A stretch of DNA of 64,000 nucleotides from Limimaricola sp027213785 (GTDB taxonomy: Bacteria > Pseudomonadota > Alphaproteobacteria > Rhodobacterales > Rhodobacteraceae). Positions within the stretch are counted from its first letter, which is position 1; each line of letters opens with the position of its first letter. The notes under the pieces are model-generated. The model was not told the origin of the DNA. It did not search any database and was given only the letters and a program-made list of their open reading frames with translations. Both the position numbers and the translations under genes were made by a program. Positions 8,953-16,166 of this stretch are shown here, piece after piece. The stretch lies in contig NZ_CP193755.1 of NCBI RefSeq assembly GCF_050847355.1, forward strand, positions 868,001 through 932,000, written 5' to 3'.

Positions 8953-9867
8953 TCAGCCGGCCGGGGCCGCGCGGGCGAACAGCGCGCGCAGGTTCCGGCC
9001 CTGGCTGAGGCCGAGCCCGGCGAGGATCAGCGCCAGCGCGACGAAGAAGCGCCAAGGCAGCGCCTCGTCCAAGGCCAGCGCGCCGATCGCCATCGACCAG
9101 ACCGGCACCTGGTAATTCACCAGCGTCATGAAGACCGATCCGGCGGAGCGGATCACCGTGACCCGGATCAGCGCTGCCAGAGCGGTGGGCAGCAGTCCGA
9201 GAAACAGAAGCGCCGCGCCGGGGACCGCGCCGGTCCAGCCCGGAACGCCCTCCGTGAGCAGCATCACCGGCATCAGGATCACCGCGCCCACCGCGAGGCT
9301 GAGTGCGGTCAGCACCACGCCATCCAGAGGCGGACAGCGCCGGGTGAGGATCGAGGCCACCGCGTAGGAGAACGCCGCGGCGAGGCAGGCGATCTGCCCC
9401 CAGGCCGACAGTCCGGCCCCCGGCACCAGCACCCCGGGGCCGATCAGGATCAGCGCGCCCAAGAATCCGACACTGACGCCCGCGGCCGAACGCCAGTTCA
9501 GCAACTCGTCCGAGAACAGCGCGGCCAGCAGCAACACGAAGAGCGGCAGCGCTGCCATGGAGATGCCGGCGAAGGCCGAGGGGACGTATTGCTGCCCCCA
9601 TGCCAGCAGCAGGAAAGGCAGCGCGGTGGACAGCGCGCCGATCGCCACGAGATAGCCCATGAGGCGTCCCGGGAGCCGCGGGACCCGCCGTCCCATGGCC
9701 CACATCAGCGCCAGCATGGCGACGGCGCCGAGCGTAGTGCGGGCGCAGGCCACGGTGACCGGCCCGTAACCGTCGAGCGCCACGCGCACCACGGCGAAGG
9801 TGCCGCCCCAGATGAGTCCGAGAAGGAGGATGGAGAGCCAGTCGGCGGTGCTTGGTTTCGCGGTCAT
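8953..9867 (-). CDS. EamA/DMT-family transporter
   Basis: This is a predicted inner-membrane carrier of the drug/metabolite transporter superfamily, with about ten hydrophobic helices arranged as two EamA repeats. The first repeat starts near WLSILLLGLIWGGTFAVVRVAL and the second near GQIACLAAAFSYAVASIL. The 304-residue length is standard. The substrate cannot be told from sequence; members export amino acids, purines or other metabolites. It is a single gene convergent with glmM, with no partner nearby. Confidence 0.85.
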   Translation of the reverse strand: MTAKPSTADWLSILLLGLIWGGTFAVVRVALDGYGPVTVACARTTLGAVAMLALMWAMGRRVPRLPGRLMGYLVAIGALSTALPFLLLAWGQQYVPSAFAGISMAALPLFVLLLAALFSDELLNWRSAAGVSVGFLGALILIGPGVLVPGAGLSAWGQIACLAAAFSYAVASILTRRCPPLDGVVLTALSLAVGAVILMPVMLLTEGVPGWTGAVPGAALLFLGLLPTALAALIRVTVIRSAGSVFMTLVNYQVPVWSMAIGALALDEALPWRFFVALALILAGLGLSQGRNLRALFARAAPAG

Positions 9868-10295
9868 GATGCCGGTTCAGCACGCGCGTCCGGTATTGTC
9901 TATGACCTATGATCAGCACCGATCGGTGTAGGAATCTGCAAGCGGCGCAGACCGGATGCCGTAAATCTATGCAGGCCCTTGTAACGTGGGCTCACATCCT
10001 CCGGATGTGCATCGTTAGAAATTTCGTGTGCCTCACGTGAGTATCACGGAGCCGTTACCAAGCGAGGCACGGGGACATATCGTCATGGTTGAAGTCTGTG
10101 CGCCTCGGGCCTTTGGGAAGGTGCGACTCAGCTCCCGGGGGGGCCCTCCTGCACATCACCCCATGCAAGGGGGAAATGGGCTCACGAGGCCGGATCGTCC
10201 TTGTGATGTTACAGCACTCGCGCCGTGAATGGGCAAGGCGCAGCCTGTGGATACGGGTCGCAGAACCCGAATCTATTCAGGGAAGGTCCACCACC
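9868..10295. other. Intergenic region without a convincing gene
   Basis: These 428 bases separate the EamA gene (leaving on the minus strand) from the small secreted protein gene (plus strand), so promoters for both should lie here. A short perfect hairpin, CACATCC/GGATGTG, sits at 9993-10009. The open frames inside have no ribosome site and unlikely composition. No RNA gene was recognised. Confidence 0.5.
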
Positions 10296-10637
10296 ATGTA
10301 CGGGAAACTCCTAGCGGCGGCATTGCTCGCCACGACGGTCACCGGCGCAGAGGCGATGATCGGTGACAATGCCTTCACCTCGCTCGAGCGGATCAGGGCG
10401 CAAAGTTCGCTGATCGATGTCGGGCGGGTCAGGTCCGAAGGCATGGGGATGGTCGAAATCTACAGCATGAATTCGGATGGCACGCAGACGCTTCTCGGCA
10501 GCCAGCCGGTCCATGCCGGTGCCAACAACAACGTGCGGGTCCATATCGGCCACCCGGTGCAGCGTGACATCGTTGCCGTGCTCAGGGTCGACGGCCAGGT
10601 CGTCGCCACGCGTGAGTTCGACGTGATCAGGCGTTGA
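10296..10637 (+). CDS. Small secreted protein of unknown function
   Basis: The product is 113 residues. The first 20 (MYGKLLAAALLATTVTGAEA) form a clear Sec signal peptide, so the mature product of about 93 residues should be periplasmic or secreted. The mature part alternates charged and hydrophobic residues (VGRVRSEGMGMVEIYSM, VRVHIGHPVQRDIVAVLRVDG) as expected of a small beta-sandwich. It contains no cysteine. The start is set by the signal peptide; an upstream in-frame start at 10089 gives an implausible extension. A strong hairpin follows. I do not recognise a family. Confidence 0.65.
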   Translation: MYGKLLAAALLATTVTGAEAMIGDNAFTSLERIRAQSSLIDVGRVRSEGMGMVEIYSMNSDGTQTLLGSQPVHAGANNNVRVHIGHPVQRDIVAVLRVDGQVVATREFDVIRR

Positions 10638-10660
10638 ACCGGCGATACGAAGCGCTTCGA

Positions 10661-10686
10661 CGGGGCCGGCTTCACAGCCGGCCCCG
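10661..10686. terminator. GC-rich hairpin between convergent genes
   Basis: A perfect 10-base stem (CGGGGCCGGC/GCCGGCCCCG) with a 6-base loop TTCACA lies between the ends of two convergent genes at 10637 and 10693. There is no T run on either side, so it probably acts as a shared 3' end structure rather than a classic intrinsic terminator. Confidence 0.55.
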
Positions 10687-10692
10687 ATCGTG

Positions 10693-11244
10693 TCAGGCGC
10701 GCAGTTCGGCGGTCGCGCGGGCCGGAGCGGTCGACTCGTTGGCAGCGGCGTAGCGGGTCGCGGCCTCCTGAGACGAGGGCTTTGCCTCGACCTTGCTGAT
10801 CTCGGGGACGGAGGTGGGCGTCTGGCCGATCGACTCGACCACCGCACTCTGGCGATCCCGGTTCTGGGCGGCGATCGCCTCCGCGCGGGAACGCGCGATG
10901 TCGTCGATCGCCTCGTCCTCGGCTTCGAGTTCGGCGCTGCGGGCCGTCGTTGCCGCCGGTTCCGCGCGGTTGGCGCTGGCGGCGGCGCCGCTCGATTTCT
11001 CGGAGGATTCGACCGCTTGTCCGCCAGCTACCGAAAGGCTGGACTGGGTGTTCGAGTTGGTGGCGACGGCCACCGCGTTCTCGGGGTCGTTCGCCGCCGC
11101 GGTTTCAATGTCGTCGTCGTCGATTTCCACCTCTTCGGCGTCTTCGATCTCCTCTTGGGACGAAGTTGCCGTGCTGCTCTGAGATTCTTGCAAGAGCGAG
11201 GAAGTGACGGAATTGATCGTTGAAGAAAGCGAGCCGATCATCAT
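10693..11244 (-). CDS. Acidic, Ser/Ala-rich protein of unknown function
   Basis: The predicted protein has 183 residues and no recognised domain. After MMIGSLSSTINSVTSSLL comes a Ser/Gln/Thr-rich segment, then a very acidic patch (EEIEDAEEVEIDDDDIE, about residues 31-47). A long Ala/Glu/Ser-rich part follows, likely disordered or helical. There is no signal peptide, membrane helix or cysteine. The ATG at 11244 (or the next codon, 11241) is chosen because AGGAG lies five bases upstream on the minus strand. A longer frame upstream to 11379 has different composition. It faces away from ilvC's terminator. Confidence 0.6.
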   Translation of the reverse strand: MMIGSLSSTINSVTSSLLQESQSSTATSSQEEIEDAEEVEIDDDDIETAAANDPENAVAVATNSNTQSSLSVAGGQAVESSEKSSGAAASANRAEPAATTARSAELEAEDEAIDDIARSRAEAIAAQNRDRQSAVVESIGQTPTSVPEISKVEAKPSSQEAATRYAAANESTAPARATAELRA

Positions 11245-11376
11245 GGTTACTCCTACTGGTAATGCAGGAAGCAATTCGCCGGGAATTGTGGCCAGAATGC
11301 ACCGAGACGATGTCGGACGCCGAGGCCTATACCAACGCGCCAAACCTATACGAAATATCGGAAATTTCGAGCGACA

Positions 11377-11407
11377 CAAAAAAATAGGGGCGCCGCGTGG
11401 CGCCCCT
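11377..11407 (-). terminator. Intrinsic terminator of ilvC
   Basis: On the minus strand a 9-base stem AGGGGCGCC/GGCGCCCCT with a 4-base loop is followed directly by a run of about eight U residues. It begins 28 bases after the ilvC stop. This is a textbook Rho-independent terminator. Confidence 0.88.
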
Positions 11408-11434
11408 TGACCTGTTCGTGTCGATCGGAGGCGA

Positions 11435-12457
11435 TCAGTTGCGCGCCTTGTCGACCATCTTGCCCTTGGAGATCCAGGGCATCATCGCGCGGAGCTTCTC
11501 GCCGACCTGCTCGATCTGGTGCTCGTCGTTGAGACGGCGGGTCGCCTTGAACATCGGCTGACCGACCGCGTTTTCCTGCATGAAGTCGCGGACGAACTTG
11601 CCGTTCTGGATGTCCGTCAGCACGTCTTTCATGCGCTTCTTGGTCTCCTCATAGGGGAGGACGCGCGGACCCGAGACGTATTCGCCGTATTCGGCGGTGT
11701 TCGAGATCGAGTAGTTCATGTTGGCGATGCCGCCTTCATAGATCAGGTCGACGATCAGCTTCACCTCGTGGAGGCACTCGAAATAGGCCATCTCGGGCTC
11801 GTAGCCTGCCTCGACCAGCGTTTCGAAGCCCATGCGGATCAGTTCGACGAGGCCGCCGCAGAGCACGGCCTGCTCGCCGAACAGGTCGGTTTCGCATTCC
11901 TGGCGGAAGTTGGTCTCGATGATGCCCGAGCGACCGCCGCCGATGGCGGAGCAGTAGGAGAGACCGATCTCCATCGCCTTGCCGGTCGCATCCTGATGCA
12001 CCGCGACGAGGCAGGGCACGCCGCCGCCCTTGACGTATTCGCCGCGCACGGTGTGGCCCGGTCCCTTGGGCGCCATCATGATGACGTCGACGCCGGGCTT
12101 GGGCTCGATCAGGCCGAAGTGCACGTTCAGACCGTGTGCGAAGGCGATGGCAGAGCCTTCCTTCAGGTGGTCATGCACATGCTTGCGGTAGGTTTCGGCC
12201 TGCAGTTCGTCGGGCATGGTGAACATGATCACGTCGCACCAGGCGGCGGCTTCCTCGATGTCCATGACCTGCAGGCCCTCGCCCTCGGCCTTGGCACGCG
12301 ACGGCGAGCCTTCGCGCAGCGCCACGACGAGGTTCTTGGCGCCGGAATCGCGCAGGTTCAGCGCATGGGCGTGGCCCTGCGAGCCATAGCCGAGAATGGC
12401 GACCTTCTTGTCCTTGATCAGGTTCACGTCGCAGTCGCGGTCGTAATAAACGCGCAT
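11435..12457 (-). CDS. ilvC: Ketol-acid reductoisomerase (class I)
   Basis: IlvC catalyses the NADPH- and Mg-dependent isomeroreduction of acetolactate and acetohydroxybutyrate in valine, leucine and isoleucine synthesis. The 340-residue length marks the short class I form. Visible motifs are the Rossmann loop GYGSQGHAHALNLRDSG, KGPGHTVR, the metal ligands in ETNFRQECETDLFGEQ, and FECLHEVKLIVDLIYEGG. The start MRVYYDRDCDVNLIK is the family start, although the frame is open further upstream. It is transcribed away from two Lrp/AsnC regulators that are candidates for its control. Confidence 0.96.
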   Translation of the reverse strand: MRVYYDRDCDVNLIKDKKVAILGYGSQGHAHALNLRDSGAKNLVVALREGSPSRAKAEGEGLQVMDIEEAAAWCDVIMFTMPDELQAETYRKHVHDHLKEGSAIAFAHGLNVHFGLIEPKPGVDVIMMAPKGPGHTVRGEYVKGGGVPCLVAVHQDATGKAMEIGLSYCSAIGGGRSGIIETNFRQECETDLFGEQAVLCGGLVELIRMGFETLVEAGYEPEMAYFECLHEVKLIVDLIYEGGIANMNYSISNTAEYGEYVSGPRVLPYEETKKRMKDVLTDIQNGKFVRDFMQENAVGQPMFKATRRLNDEHQIEQVGEKLRAMMPWISKGKMVDKARN

Positions 12458-12548
12458 GATGTCGTCCTCTCGTTCTCTCATTCGCCGGGGCGGGGATATC
12501 TGGAGGCAACATGACCGAGCTGCGATGCGGTTACGAGGAGGGGATAGC

Positions 12549-13064
12549 ATGAAAATCATGCCAATATCGAACCTATCATTCGTCAAGTTGGCCTGCTACG
12601 TGATTTCCATGCATGACGATACCGACAGACGGCTTCTTCGCCTTTTGCAGGAGGCGCCCGATCTCTCCACCGCCGAGCTCGCGGAACGCGCCGGGCTCAC
12701 GGCGATGCGCTGCGCCCGCAGGCTGGCGCGGCTGCAGGATGCGGGCGTGCTGCGTGGCAGCCGCGCGGTGATCAACTGGAAGGCGCTGGGCTTCGAGGTG
12801 GCGGTGAGCCTGCGCGTGACGCTCGACAAGACCCAGCCGCGCGCCTTCGACGAATTCCTCGCGCGGGCCCGCGAGGTGGCTGAGGTGATCGAGATCCAGA
12901 CCTTTCTGGGCCGTGTCGACGTGCGACTTCAGCTGGTGGCGCGGGACCTCGATCATTACCGGGTCGTGTACCGCGAACGCATCCTCGCGCTGCCGCATAT
13001 CGCGGATATCGAAAGCCTGATGACGGTAAGCGTGGTGAAATCCGACGAGAAGTTGCCTCTATGA
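12549..13064 (+). CDS. Lrp/AsnC family transcriptional regulator, first of a pair
   Basis: This is a feast/famine-type regulator. The N-terminal winged helix-turn-helix (DDTDRRLLRLLQEAPDLSTAELAERAGL) is followed by the RAM/AsnC ligand-binding domain (VSLRVTLDKTQ to RILALPHIADIES). Two starts are possible. The ATG at 12549 has an excellent GAGGAGG seven bases upstream and is used here. The ATG at 12609 gives MHDDTDRRLL, the start expected from the family, but has no ribosome site. The stop overlaps the second regulator by four bases (ATGA). It is divergent from ilvC across about 90-150 bases. Confidence 0.88.
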   Translation: MKIMPISNLSFVKLACYVISMHDDTDRRLLRLLQEAPDLSTAELAERAGLTAMRCARRLARLQDAGVLRGSRAVINWKALGFEVAVSLRVTLDKTQPRAFDEFLARAREVAEVIEIQTFLGRVDVRLQLVARDLDHYRVVYRERILALPHIADIESLMTVSVVKSDEKLPL

Positions 13065-13516
13065 CCGATCTCGACGCCATGGACCGGGCCCTGCTGCGCG
13101 CGCTTGCCGAGGATGCCGCGCGGCCCGCCGCGGATCTGGGCCGCGAGCTAGGCCTGTCGCAGCCCGCGACCTGGCGGCGCATCAAGCGGCTTCGCGACAT
13201 CGGCGCGCTCAAGGGCCGTCGCCTCGATCTCGATGCCGCGGCGCTGGGCTTCGGCGTTACCGTGTTCCTTGGGGTCAAGCTCGCGAGCCGCGGTCGCGCC
13301 AGCCTCGAGGATTTCGAACGCGCGGTCTGCGCGATCCGCGAGGTGCAGACCGTCGAGCACGTGCTGGGCCTCTACGACTACCGGCTGCGCGTGGTGGCGC
13401 GCGATCTCGAGGATTTCGAGCGGGTGCTGCGTCGGCGTATCATGACCCTACCGGGCATCGGCCCGGTCGAGGCCAACGTTCTGCTCTCGGAGGAACGGCT
13501 GCCGGGCCCGCTCTAG
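13061..13516 (+). CDS. Lrp/AsnC family transcriptional regulator, second of a pair
   Basis: The product is 151 residues, a paralogue of the preceding gene, with DNA-binding helix-turn-helix (DAMDRALLRALAEDAARPAADLGRELGL) and RAM domain (TVFLGVKLASRG to RRRIMTLPGIGPVE). It is translationally coupled to its neighbour by ATGA, so both chains are made together and could form hetero-oligomers. The siroheme decarboxylase families share this fold, but I see no nir or heme-d1 genes here, so a regulator is the better call. The stop codon TAG is shared in antisense (CTAG) with the converging monooxygenase gene. Confidence 0.88.
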   Translation: MTDLDAMDRALLRALAEDAARPAADLGRELGLSQPATWRRIKRLRDIGALKGRRLDLDAAALGFGVTVFLGVKLASRGRASLEDFERAVCAIREVQTVEHVLGLYDYRLRVVARDLEDFERVLRRRIMTLPGIGPVEANVLLSEERLPGPL

Positions 13517-14703
13517 CGTCCGGCCCCCAGTCCGAGCCGCATGAGCCTGCGTCTGAGCGGCGCGATGTCATGCATCAGGCCCAGCCCGAACCCACGCAGC
13601 CCCTGCGCCCACGGCCCGCCCGCTATGGCGATCCGGTTCAACGCGTCGATCCCGTGCTCGCGCAGCGCAATGTCGCCGGCCCGCCTGCGGGCATAGACAT
13701 CGAGCATGGCCGCGTCGCCCAGACCCTCGGGGCGCGCCGCCGCGAGATCCACAAGACAGGCGACATCGGCAAGAGATGTGTTCAGCCCCTGCGCGCCGAT
13801 GGGCGGCATCACATGCGCCGCCTCGGCCACCAGGGCCACGCGCCTCGCAGTAAGTGCGCGCGCGGTCTGCATGATGATCGGCCAGCTCTGCCTCCCGGTG
13901 ACGAGATGCAGCCGCCCCAGAGCCCGCTCGGAGCGCGCCGTCGCCTCGATGTCGAAATCCGAGATGGGCAGTGCCGCGAGCCGTTCGACTTCGCGCCCCG
14001 GCTCCATCCAGATCCCCGCCGATGAGGGCTTTCCCTCGTGATCGGGCAGCGGCACCAGCGTGAACGGCCCGCCAGAGCGGTGGATTTCGATCGAAACGTT
14101 GTCATGAGGGCGTTCATGCGTGACCGCGAAGGCCAGTGCCTTCTGCCCGTAGCGCCGGGTGCGCACTTCGATGCCACAGGCCTCGCGCACCGCGCTGTTC
14201 CGCCCGTCGGCGGCGACGACCAGCTTCGCGGCCACCCGGCTGCCGTCGGTGAGGCGCACCAGCGCCCGGTCCTCGCGCGCGGTCAGCCCGGCAAAGCCCG
14301 TGCCGGCGCGGAATTCCACGTGGTCCATGTCGGCGATCCGCGCCGCCATCTCCCGGCGCAGCAGCCAGTTCGGAAGGTTCCAGCCGAAGGGCAGGGGGCC
14401 GAGATCTGCAGCATCGAAATCGCGACTGACCGGCGCGCCGCGCCCAGCCTCGACGATCCGCATCACTTGCAGGGACGTGGCATGAGGCGCCAGCCGATCC
14501 CAGAGCCCGGCCGCATCGAGCAGGTCGCGGGCGGGCTGCAGGAAGGCGGTGGACCGCAGGTCGGCGCCGCTGTCCTCCATCGTTCGAACGGGTGGCGCCG
14601 GATCGACGCAGAGCACCGAAAAGCCGCGCGCTCCGAAGGCGGCCGCGGCCGCAAGCCCGGCAATGCCGCCGCCGGAAACGAGAATGTCGATGGTCCGTGT
14701 CAT
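13513..14703 (-). CDS. UbiH/UbiF/COQ6-type FAD monooxygenase
   Basis: This is a flavoprotein aromatic hydroxylase of the ubiquinone-synthesis family, 396 residues. It has the N-terminal FAD-binding motif ILVSGGGIAGLAAAAAFG, the middle DG motif VVAADGRNSAVRE, and a C-terminal ribityl-binding motif AEAAHVMPPIGAQGLNTSL. In the last motif the usual GD dipeptide is replaced by AE. The start MTRTIDILVSGGG is fixed by the distance to the FAD motif; the frame is open well upstream. It probably hydroxylates the ubiquinone ring, but which position cannot be told. It follows the HAD gene on the same strand by 37 bases. Confidence 0.87.
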   Translation of the reverse strand: MTRTIDILVSGGGIAGLAAAAAFGARGFSVLCVDPAPPVRTMEDSGADLRSTAFLQPARDLLDAAGLWDRLAPHATSLQVMRIVEAGRGAPVSRDFDAADLGPLPFGWNLPNWLLRREMAARIADMDHVEFRAGTGFAGLTAREDRALVRLTDGSRVAAKLVVAADGRNSAVREACGIEVRTRRYGQKALAFAVTHERPHDNVSIEIHRSGGPFTLVPLPDHEGKPSSAGIWMEPGREVERLAALPISDFDIEATARSERALGRLHLVTGRQSWPIIMQTARALTARRVALVAEAAHVMPPIGAQGLNTSLADVACLVDLAAARPEGLGDAAMLDVYARRRAGDIALREHGIDALNRIAIAGGPWAQGLRGFGLGLMHDIAPLRRRLMRLGLGAGR

Positions 14704-14740
14704 GAGGCTGAGATAGGCCGGGGTGGCCCCGTGGGAAAGC

Positions 14741-15409
14741 CTAAGGGGCCAGCTGCGACACAAAGCCCGCCAGATCGTCGGTGTGATGGTGGATATGGTC
14801 GGCGCGGAGTGTCTCGGGCGGGCCGACCAGCACCGTGCGCATGCCCAAGGCATGCGGCACCGCGAGGTTGCGCGGGTCGTCCTCGAACATCGCGCCCTGA
14901 TCGGGCGCCAGACCGTCGAGCGCAAAGACCGCCTCGAAGGCGGCGCGCTCGGGTTTTGGCACCAGCCCGGCATGTTCGACCCCATAGACCGCGTCGAAGA
15001 CCCCGGTAAGCCCGCGCGCAGCGAGCACGCGCTGCGCATAGGGGCGGGTGCCGTTTGTATAGACTATGCGCCGTCCCGGTAGCGCGGCGATCGCGGCGGC
15101 GAGGCCCGGATCGGCCTCGAGACCGTCCATGTCTATATCGTGTACGTCGAGCAGGAAGTCATCGGCGGGCAGCCCGTGCTCGGCCATGAGCCCGGCCAGC
15201 GTCGTGCCGTAGCGGGCCCAGTAATCGGCGCGCAGCCGGTCGGCCTCGGTCGCCTCGACGCGCAGTTCGCGCATCATCCAGGCCCGCATCCGCGCCTCGA
15301 TCTGGTCGAAGAGCCGCACCCGGGGCGGGTAGAGTGTGTTGTCGAGGTCGAAGACCCAAGCCCGGACATGGGAGAACTCGGCGGCGATGTCGGTGAGAAG
15401 GGCTGTCAT
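14741..15409 (-). CDS. HAD-superfamily pyrimidine 5'-nucleotidase-like phosphatase
   Basis: This is a HAD hydrolase of the SDT1/YjjG-like pyrimidine 5'-nucleotidase group, 222 residues. All four HAD motifs are visible: FDLDNTLYPP with the nucleophile Asp and acid/base Asp, VYTNGT (motif II), the lysine in LVPKPERAAFE (motif III) and FEDDPRNL (motif IV). A helical cap lies between motifs I and II. The product is a cytoplasmic phosphomonoesterase, with nucleotide monophosphates the likely substrates by family. The start at 15409 is preferred because upstream codons are Pro/Ala-rich and overlap the GntR promoter region. Confidence 0.84.
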   Translation of the reverse strand: MTALLTDIAAEFSHVRAWVFDLDNTLYPPRVRLFDQIEARMRAWMMRELRVEATEADRLRADYWARYGTTLAGLMAEHGLPADDFLLDVHDIDMDGLEADPGLAAAIAALPGRRIVYTNGTRPYAQRVLAARGLTGVFDAVYGVEHAGLVPKPERAAFEAVFALDGLAPDQGAMFEDDPRNLAVPHALGMRTVLVGPPETLRADHIHHHTDDLAGFVSQLAP

Positions 15410-15512
15410 GGCCGCGACCCTAGGCGCACGGGCGCAGAGCAGCAAGGCGGGCGCGGCTTGAACCTCGGACCGCGGCGGGGGTATCGTCGCTCGACCCATG
15501 GGAAGGCCGCGG

Positions 15513-16166
15513 ATGCAGGATACCAGACCCTCGCAGAAGGACGCCTACGGGCTGATCCTCGAATCGATCGACAGCGGCATCTACCGCCCTGGCGACCGGC
15601 TGGTCGAAAGCGAGCTGGCGGATCGGTTCGGCGTGTCGCGCACCCCGGTGCGCGAGGCGCTGCAGCGGCTCGAGACCCAAGGCATGCTGACCCGCGACGG
15701 CCGTTCGCTGATCGTCGCCTCTCTCGATCACACGCAGCTCGCGGAGCTTTACGTCGTGCGAGGCGAGTTGGAGGGGCTGGCGGCGCGACTCGCCGCGCGG
15801 CATGCCGCGCCAGAAGAGGTGCGGGTGCTGCGCGACATGCTCGAAGCCGACCAGGCGCTGGTGAACGACCCCGCCGCGCTGGCCCGCGCCAATCGCCGCT
15901 TCCACAAGCAGATCCATCTCGCCAGCCATAACCGCTTCCTGGTGCGGCAACTCGATCTCGTGCATCGTTCGATGGCGCTTCTGGCCTCGACGTCGCTCGC
16001 GGCGGAAGGTCGGGGGCGTGGCGCGCTCGAGGAGCATGCGGCGATCGTCGCGGCGATCGAGGCGGGAGACGGCGACGCCGCGGACCGGGCGCTGCGCGAT
16101 CATATCAGCCACGCCTTCGTCACCCGGCTGAAGCTCGACGCGGCGAAGGTGGAGGCGGCAAAGTAA
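15513..16166 (+). CDS. GntR/FadR-type transcriptional regulator
   Basis: The product is a 217-residue repressor or activator of the FadR subgroup. Its N-terminal winged helix (GDRLVESELADRFGVSRTPVREALQRLE) is near-consensus. The C-terminal all-helical FCD domain contains the usual metal/ligand-site histidines (RFHKQIHLASHN, EEHAAIVAAIEAGD, DHISHAF). The ATG at 15513 is chosen because GGAAGG lies six bases upstream; an in-frame ATG at 15498 lacks a ribosome site. It is divergent from the HAD/Ubi pair. Its 3' end overlaps the converging glycosyltransferase gene by 47 bases. The ligand is unknown. Confidence 0.88.
   Translation: MQDTRPSQKDAYGLILESIDSGIYRPGDRLVESELADRFGVSRTPVREALQRLETQGMLTRDGRSLIVASLDHTQLAELYVVRGELEGLAARLAARHAAPEEVRVLRDMLEADQALVNDPAALARANRRFHKQIHLASHNRFLVRQLDLVHRSMALLASTSLAAEGRGRGALEEHAAIVAAIEAGDGDAADRALRDHISHAFVTRLKLDAAKVEAAK

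Noticed and set aside
10028..10228. A 66-codon frame upstream of the small secreted protein gene
   Set aside because: No ribosome site, unlikely amino acid composition, and it lies where the promoter of the next gene should be.
12549..13516. Siroheme decarboxylase subunits (AhbA/AhbB or NirD/NirG type) instead of Lrp regulators
   Set aside because: These share the AsnC fold and also occur as overlapping pairs, but no nir or heme-synthesis genes are nearby and the typical His/Tyr catalytic segments are not seen.
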